DNA of 64,000 bases, taken from Symsagittifera roscoffensis. Taxonomy: Eukaryota; Xenacoelomorpha; Acoela; Convolutidae. The first letter of the stretch is position 1. Each line of letters starts with the position of its first letter. This document shows, in pieces, positions 56,620 through 64,000 of the stretch. Location of the stretch: assembly GCF_963678635.1 (NCBI RefSeq), contig NC_087062.1, positions 25,316,177 to 25,380,176 on the forward strand. Direction: 5' to 3'. Under the pieces are notes generated by a model, which was given only the letters and a program-made list of their open reading frames with translations, searched no databases and was not told where the DNA came from. The translations under genes and the position numbers were made by a program.

Positions 56620-59600
56620 GTTATTGGCTACTTGACGCTCTGCACCAAAAACCAATAAAATCTTACGTTTTTATCTATTGGACTTTATAATTGTTGTTTT
56701 TCATTAAGCAAGTTGTTTTTCATTAGCGGTGATCAATTTTGGGCTATCAAACGCAATGGAATAATGAAAATTTAAGTTTCGAATGATCAAATGTCATTTT
56801 ACCAGATTCTACTCAATTAAAAATGTATTTGATTGAAAAACAATTAGATTAAAACTCTTTTCAAGTTTTTCAACCCCTCCAACAAAATAAGAAAGACAAA
56901 GTTTTTCATAAATTGCTCACAAGGCATATTTATGTTGAAAAGTTTGAAGAGTTTTGTTCACCTGTTCACGCTGACACGTTTTGATGCAATTTATAACATG
57001 AAAAAATAATTTAAATAAACATTCATATAATGAATTACAAAAAAAATCAAGAAGCGACTTTAAAAGAGCCTAGAATTATTTCAAAAAATTAATTCAGGGC
57101 AAAAAAATAAATTTTTTTAAGCGTGATTATAACTGAAAACAAAATAATATTCAAAAATTTAAAAACAGAATAGATATATTCCAAGCAAATTTTGTCCTGA
57201 TCTTTTCTCAGCGAAACACAACGGAAACTGACAAAAACGTTTCCAATTTTTTGTCCTCGTCATTTTTTGGAAATTTTAACCGATATTGAGTGAGAATAAA
57301 ATGTTTGAAGGTTTTGTGTTACTTCATTACCTCTGGTTATTTTAAGTCTACCTCAGCTACTAGTGTACAGACTTATGAGCAAAAAAAGAATTCTCCTTAA
57401 TAATAGGCTTGTTTTTGAAAACCATTTTGAACAGTATTCAAAAAGAATTTTCAGAACTTTTTCAAATCGACCAACAGCAAATTGTCAAAAATAACCTCAT
57501 CGAAAATCTCATTCATCAATTTTTTCAGTGTTTTCCAGTGTAATCATAGTAGTACTTTCCGGTCTGAAAAAGCCAGTTTTCATCATCCGCACCAAGTTTT
57601 GCATCGCATTGAACTGTATCGTGAATAACCGGGAAAAAAATTCTTTCATGTGTTGTTAACTATTTTCAGCCAGAAAAATGAAACAATCAATGTGACAGTC
57701 TCACTGAACTCAGCTGTTTCTTACTATTTCACGTGTTTTGAAAATTTTAATGCGGACGATGAAAACTGCCACATTCAGACCCGGGAAAATGTTGTATGTG
57801 CTTCAAATTAAAACTAAAATCTTCAGAGAGGGTAGTTCAGATCATTTGCTGTCGGTCGATGTAAAAATATTGTTAAAACCTCGAAGTAAATATCGTGGAA
57901 AATGGTCCTTAATTTTTGGTTCTTTAGATAGTAAAAACCTGCCTGACTTCTCCCATTAGTGTTGCAGCTTGTTTGGTTCAAAAGTTAAATATAATCACAT
58001 AAGCATGCATGAACAAAAAACAATGTAACCCAACAAAATATATCATCGGAAATGTTAACCCTAATTCAATTTTTCTAGGAAGGAGCAAAATTGTTCCCTT
58101 TTCAGCCCTCTGCTTATTTTTCAGATGCACTTGAAATTTTTCTAAATTGTCTGAAACATCACCTATCACCTGCATTAAAGTTTTTAAGTTTAATGTATTT
58201 TCAAAATCAGTGCGACAAGAAATTTCATGAAGCAAATTGAATTCGACATCTAGTCAATTTGCGACAAAAGTTTGCTGTCTGATTTTGTCATTACTAGGTT
58301 TAAAAGTAGCTCTTCTGTGAAAAAAAAACTTTTAAGTTATCCGAGAAATTTGAATAATTCAGTAAAAGTATATGTACTCGAATCGAGCTGAATGGATCTT
58401 AAAACTCAAAAATCAGAATTAAAAAATTTGGGCCGTTGGTTTTCTAGAAATACAAAAACTTGAACTCAATCATTTCTGGCAATTAGTTTTTATATATTTG
58501 TTAACTTGATTTGGCAAAAGTGGCGACTGGACCGAATCTAACTTTATAATGAAATGTGTTGATTTAGGGTAGCTCTTCCGATTTAAATTTATTTCGGGAA
58601 AAAAAAACTGTTATTGGCTACTTGACGCTCTGCACCAAAAGCCAATAAAATCTTACGTTTTTATCTATTGGACTTTATAATTGTTGTTTTTCATTAAGCA
58701 AGTTGTTTTTCATTAGCGGTGATCAATTTTGGGCTATCAAACGCAATGGAATAATGAAAATTTAAGTTTCGAATGATCAAATGTCATTTTACCAGATTCT
58801 ACTCAATTAAAAATGTATTTGATTGAAAAACAATTAGATTAAAACTCTTTTCAAGTTTTTCAACCCCTCCAACAAAATAAGAAAGACAAAGTTTTTCATA
58901 ATTTGCTCACAAGGCATATTTATGTTGAAAAGTTTGAAGAGTTTTGTTCACCTGTTCACGCTGACACGTTTTGATGCAATTTATAACATGAAAAAATAAT
59001 TTAAATAAACATTCATATAATGAATTACAAAAAAAATCAAGAAGCGACTTTAAAAGAGCCTAGAATTATTTCAAAAAATTAATTCAGGGCAAAAAAAGTA
59101 AATTTTTTTAAGCGTGATAATAACTGAAAACAAAATAAAATTCAAAAATTTAAAAACAGAATAGATATATTCCAAGCAAATTTTGTCCTGATCTTTTCTC
59201 AGCGAAACACAACGGAAACTGACAAAAACTTTTCCAATTTTTTGTCCTCGTCATTTTTTGGAAATTTTAACCGATATTGAGTGAGAATAAAATGTTTGAA
59301 GGTTTTGTGTTACTTCATTACCTCTGGTTATTTTAAGTCTACCTCAGCTACTAGTGTACAGACTTATGAGCAAAAAAAGAATTCTCCTTAATAATAGGCT
59401 TGTTTTTGAAAACCATTTTGAACAGTATTCAAAAAGAATTTTCAGAACTTTTTCAAATCGACCAACAGCAAATTGTCAAAAATAACCTCATCGAAAATCT
59501 CATTCATCAATTTTTTCAGTGTTTTCCAGTGTAATGATAGTAGTACTTTCCGGTCTGAAAAAGCCAGTTTTCATCATCCGCACCAAGTTTTGCATCGCAT

Positions 59601-62597
59601 TGAACTGTTTCGTGAATAACTGGGAAAAAAATTCTTTCATGTGTTGTTAACTATTTTCAGCCAGAAAAATGAAACAATCAATGTGACAGTCTCACTGAAC
59701 TCAGCTGTTTCTTACTATTTCACGTGTTTTGAAAATTTTAATGCGGACGATGAAAACTGCCACATTCAGACCCGGGAAAATGTTGTATGTGCTTCAAATT
59801 AAAACTAAAATCTTCAGAGAGGGTAGTTCAGATCATTTGCTGTCGGTCGATGTAAAAATATTGTTAAAACCTCGAAGTAAATGTCGTGGAAAATGGTCCT
59901 TAATTTTTGGTTCTTTAGATAGTAAAAACCTGCCTGACTTCTACCATTAGTGTAGCAGCTTGTTTGGTTCAAAAGTTAAATTTAATCACATAAGCATGCA
60001 TGAACAAAAAACAATGTAACCCAACAAAATATATCATCGGAAATGTTAACCCTAATTCAATTTTTCTAGGAAGGAGCAAAATTGTTCCCTTTTCAGCCCT
60101 CTGCTTATTTTTCAGATGCACTTGAAATTTTTCTAAATTGTCTGAAACATCACCTATCACCTGCATTAAAGTTTTTAAGTTTAATGTATTTTCAAAATCA
60201 GTGCGACAAGAAATTTCATGAAGCAAATTGAATTCGACATCTAGTCAATTTGCGACAAAAGTTTGCTGTCTGATTTTGTCATTACTAGGTTTAAAAGTAG
60301 CTCTTCTGTGAAAAAAAAACTTTTAAGTTATCCGAGAAATTTGAATAATTCAGTAAAAGTATATGTACTCGAATCGAGCTGAATGGATCTTAAAACTCAA
60401 AAATCAGAATAAAAAAATTTGGGCCGTTGGTTTTCTAGAAATACAAAAACTTGAACTCAATCATTTCTGGCAATTAGTTTTTATATATTTGTTAACTTGA
60501 TTTGGCAAAAGTGGCGACTGGACCGAATCTAACTTTATAATGAAATGTGTTGATTTAGGGTAGCTCTTCCGATTTAAATTTATTTCGGGAAAAAAAAAAC
60601 TGTTATTGGCTACTTGACGCTCTGCACCAAAAACCAATAAAATCTTACGTTTTTATCTATTGGACTTTATAATTGTTGTTTTTCATTAAGCAAGTTGTTT
60701 TTCATTAGCGGTGATCAATTTTGGGCTATCAAACGCAATGGAATAATGAAAATTTAAGTTTCGAATGATCAAATGTCATTTTACCAGATTCTACTCAATT
60801 AAAAATGTATTTGATTGAAAAACAATTAGATTAAAACTCTTTTCAAGTTTTTCAACCCCTCCAACAAAATAAGAAAGACAAAGTTTTTCATAAATTGCTC
60901 ACAAGGCATATTTATGTTGAAAAGTTTGAAGAGTTTTGTTCACCTGTTCACGCTGACACGTTTTGATGCAATTTATAACATGAAAAAATAATTTAAATAA
61001 ACATTCATATAATGAATTACAAAAAAAATCAAGAAGCGACTTTAAAAGAGCCTAGAATTATTTCAAAAAATTAATTCAGGGCAAAAAAAGTAAATTTTTT
61101 AAGCGTGATTATAACTGAAAACAAAATAAAATTCAAAAATTTAAAAACAGAATAGATATATTCCAAGCAAATTTTGTCCTGATCTTTTCTCAGCGAAACA
61201 CAACGGAAACTGACAAAAACGTTTCCAATTTTTTGTCCTCGTCATTTTTTGGAAATTTTAACCGATATTGAGTGAGAATAAAATGTTTGAAGGTTTTGTG
61301 TTACTTCATTACCTCTGGTTATTTTAAGTCTACCTCAGCTACTAGTGTACAGACTTATGAGCAAAAAAAGAATTCTCCTTAATAATAGGCTTGTTTTTGA
61401 AAACCATTTTGAACAGTATTCAAAAACAATTTTCAGAACTTTTTCAAATCGACCAACAGCAAATTGTCAAAAATAACCTCATCGAAAATCTCATTCATCA
61501 ATTTTTTCAGTGTTTTCCAGTGTAATCATAGTAGTACTTTCCGGTCTGAAAAAGCCAGTTTTCATCATCCGCACCAAGTTTTGCATCGCATTGAACTGTT
61601 TCGTGAATAACTGGGAAAAAAATTCTTTCATGTGTTGTTAACTATTTTCAGCCAGAAAAATGAAACAATCAATGTGACAGTCTCACTGAACTCAGCTGTT
61701 TCTTACTATTTCACGTGTTTTGAAAATTTTAATGCGGACGATGAAAACTGCCACATTCAGACCCGGGAAAATGTTGTATGTGCTTCAAATTAAAACTAAA
61801 ACCTTCAGAGAGGGTAGTTCAGATCATTTGCTGTCGGTCGATGTAAAAATATTGTTAAAACCTCGAAGTAAATGTCGTGGAAAATGGTCCTTAATTTTTG
61901 GTTCTTTAGATAGTAAAAACCTGCCTGACTTCTACCATTAGTGTAGCAGCTTGTTTGGTTCAAAAGTTAAATTTAATCACATAAGCATGCATGAACAAAA
62001 AACAATGTAACCCAACAAAATATATCATCGGAAATGTTAACCCTAATTCAATTTTTCTAGGAAGGAGCAAAATTGTTCCCTTTTCAGCCCTCTGCTTATT
62101 TTTCAGATGCACTTGAAATTTTTCTAAATTGTCTGAAACATCACCTATCACCTGCATTAAAGTTTTTAAGTTTAATGTATTTTCAAAATCAGTGCGACAA
62201 GAAATTTCATGAAGCAAATTGAATTCGACATCTAGTCAATTTGCGACAAAAGTTTGCTGTCTGATTTTGTCATTACTAGGTTTAAAAGTAGCTCTTCTGT
62301 GAAAAAAAAACTTTTAAGTTATCCGAGAAATTTGAATAATTCAGTAAAAGTATATGTACTCGAATCGAGCTGAATGGATCTTAAAACTCAAAAATCAGAA
62401 TTAAAAAATTTGGGCCGTCGGTTTTCTAGAAATACAAAAACTTGAACTCAATCATTTCTGGCAATTAGTTTTTATATATTTGTTAACTTGATTTGGCAAA
62501 AGTGGCGACTGGACCGAATCTAACTTTATAATGAAATGTGTTGATTTAGGGTAGCTCTTCCGATTTAAATTTATTTCGGGAAAAAAAAACTGTTATT
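56620..62597 (+). repeat. 1991-bp tandem units, three near-identical copies
   Basis: Matching points 57738, 59729 and 61720 are each 1991 apart; the marker block starts near 56620, 58611 and 60602. The three copies differ at very few positions. At 62597 the sequence switches to the other sequence type (GCACTGCGCCAAAAGCC). Such near-identity means recent amplification or conversion. Confidence 0.9.
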
Positions 62598-63730
62598 GGC
62601 TACTTGACGCACTGCGCCAAAAGCCAAAAAAATTTAAAGTTTTTTCTATTTGACTTTATAATTGTTGTTTTTCAATAGGCCCGTTATTCTTCATTAGCAG
62701 GAATTAATTTTGGGCTATCAAACACAATGGCATTCTGAAGTTTTAAGTTTCGAATGACCAAATATCATTTTACCAGATTCTACTCAATAAAAAATGTATT
62801 TGATTAAAAAACAATTAGAATAAAACTCTTTTCCATTTTTTCAACCCCCTCAAACAAAATTAGAAAAACACGGCACTTCAAAAATTGCTCAAACGGCATT
62901 TTTATCTTGAAAAATTTGTACAGTTTTGTTCACCTGTTCACGCTGATGCAATTCCGTTTGATGCAATTAATAACTTGAAAAATTAATTTAAATAAACAAT
63001 CATATAATGAAGTAGGGAAAAAATCAAAAGCGACTTGAAAAGAGCATAGATTGATATCAAAAAAGTAATTCAGGGCAACAAAAAAATAAAATTGCAGAGG
63101 GGGAGTCAAGGAAAAAACAGCAGCGCATTTTTTGGAAAAAAAATCTTACGGAAAAAAGGAGTCCGTCCAAAACACCAAGCAAAAAGTTGAATTTTATTTT
63201 TTAAATAGAATTGAGCACCAGTATCTGCTACTTGTTCTCAAAAAATTGGAATTAAGAAATGTGAAGAATTACTCACCTAATTTACTTTAGCAATTTAAGA
63301 GGCTACTCTTAAAGTTTTCAAAGAGAATCCCTCAAAACCACTTTCACTTTATACTTTTTTATCCAATAGGGTAGATTTTATCTTAATGACCCTATCTAAC
63401 CTATTAAACTCTGTTTCCGATCAAAATGATTAATCAGTCCTGTTTTGTGATGTTATTATTTTTGCAAATATGACCTAAAATTGTGCTCAGTGTGATTTGT
63501 TATCCAGACTAATATCTAATTTATTAAAATTGGAACATCTTTAATACTATTATTTTACTAAGCTTCCAACACGCTTTTGCACTTGTAAAAGGATTTTTGA
63601 TTTTTTTTTGCTTTTTCTTTCAATTTTTTGAAATAATCTGAAAACAAAGTAATCTTCAAAAATTTAAACGTGAACAAAAAACAATGTAACCCAATCAAAT
63701 AAATCATCGGAAATTGGCAAATTTTTGGTG

Positions 63731-63745
63731 CCTTTTTCATCTATT
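63731..63745 (+). other. internal rearrangement junction in the last array unit
   Basis: After GGCAAATTTTTGGTGCCTTTTTC the expected CAAAAAGAATCACTTC block is missing, and ATCTATTGGACTTTATAATT, from a different place in the unit, follows directly. So a piece of a unit has been deleted or two units were joined unequally. Confidence 0.7.
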
Positions 63746-64000
63746 GGACTTTATAATTGTTGTTTTTCATTAAGCAAGTTGTTTTTCTTTAGCGGTGGTC
63801 AATTTTGGGCTATCAAACGCAATGGAATAATGAAAATTTAAGTTTCGAATGATCAAATGTCATTTTACCAGATTCTACTCAATTAAAAATGTATTTGATT
63901 GAAAAACAATTAGATTAAAACTCTTTTCAAGTTTTTCAACCCCTTCCAACAAAATAAGAAAGACAAAGTTCTTCAAAAATTGCTCACAAGGCATTTTTAT

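Larger units (their letters stand above)
39348..64000 (+). repeat. mosaic complex tandem array (units about 1.5-3.2 kb), runs past the window end
   Basis: At least eleven copies of a marker block (CTGTTATTGGCTACTTGAC and variants) occur near 39.49, 42.41, 45.60, 47.08, 49.09, 51.83, 54.57, 56.62, 58.61, 60.60 and 62.59 kb, all in the same orientation. Units share modules in the same general order but differ in which modules are present, so unit length varies. All frames in it are short (73-137 codons), are not kept between copies or change mostly at amino-acid positions, and are better explained as non-coding. It has no terminal repeat or transposase, so a satellite-like array grown by unequal exchange is most likely. 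Confidence 0.9.

Noticed and set aside
39348..64000. CRISPR-like or transposon explanation for the array
   Set aside because: Units are kilobases long, without short spacers, terminal repeats or a transposase; the window is clearly eukaryotic.

Overview
The window is eukaryotic, from an AT-rich, repeat-dense invertebrate genome. It holds no intact host gene that I can recognise. It has decayed retroelements, large tandem arrays and one 200-N scaffold gap (39148-39347). The short intron (84 bp, GTAAGT donor, TTTTAG acceptor) and the retroelement families present would suit a nematode or another small invertebrate, but I cannot fix the species.

Layout. 1-9.0 kb: a decayed plus-strand element with a Penelope-like reverse-transcriptase signature (motifs near 4055-4122, 4433-4450 and 4546-4570). 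A diverged second fragment lies at about 7.88-8.26 kb. AT-rich DNA without genes lies between them. 9.1-26.1 kb: a very large Ty3/gypsy-like retroelement whose reading frames are intact; this is the main content of the window. 26.1-39.1 kb: a decayed minus-strand coding relic, a 1464-bp tandem duplication, clustered local repeats, a minus-strand retropepsin relic and a small inverted-repeat (MITE-like) element. 39.35-64 kb: a mosaic tandem array with units of about 1.5-3.2 kb. It includes near-identical 2742-bp copies and three 1991-bp copies.

The large retroelement has, in order: an AUG-depleted, stem-loop-rich leader; a basic 155-aa protein; a single-frame 2747-aa Gag-Pol (capsid, CCHC knuckle, protease, RT, RNase H, DDE integrase, GPY/F); a spacer with two tiny hydrophobic ORFs; a 377-codon frame with no ATG; an 871-aa Env-like glycoprotein; a 602-aa protein of unknown function; and an 84-bp intron just after the last stop codon. 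Consecutive ORFs overlap by 26, 13 and 4 bases. The leader and ORF1 region (10008-11199) has only one ATG, and 20462-21582 has only one. This points to leaky scanning, termination-reinitiation and splicing as the means of expressing several proteins. I could not find a matching pair of LTRs by eye. The clustered accessory proteins, the ATG-less frame and the 3'-UTR intron are what looks undescribed.
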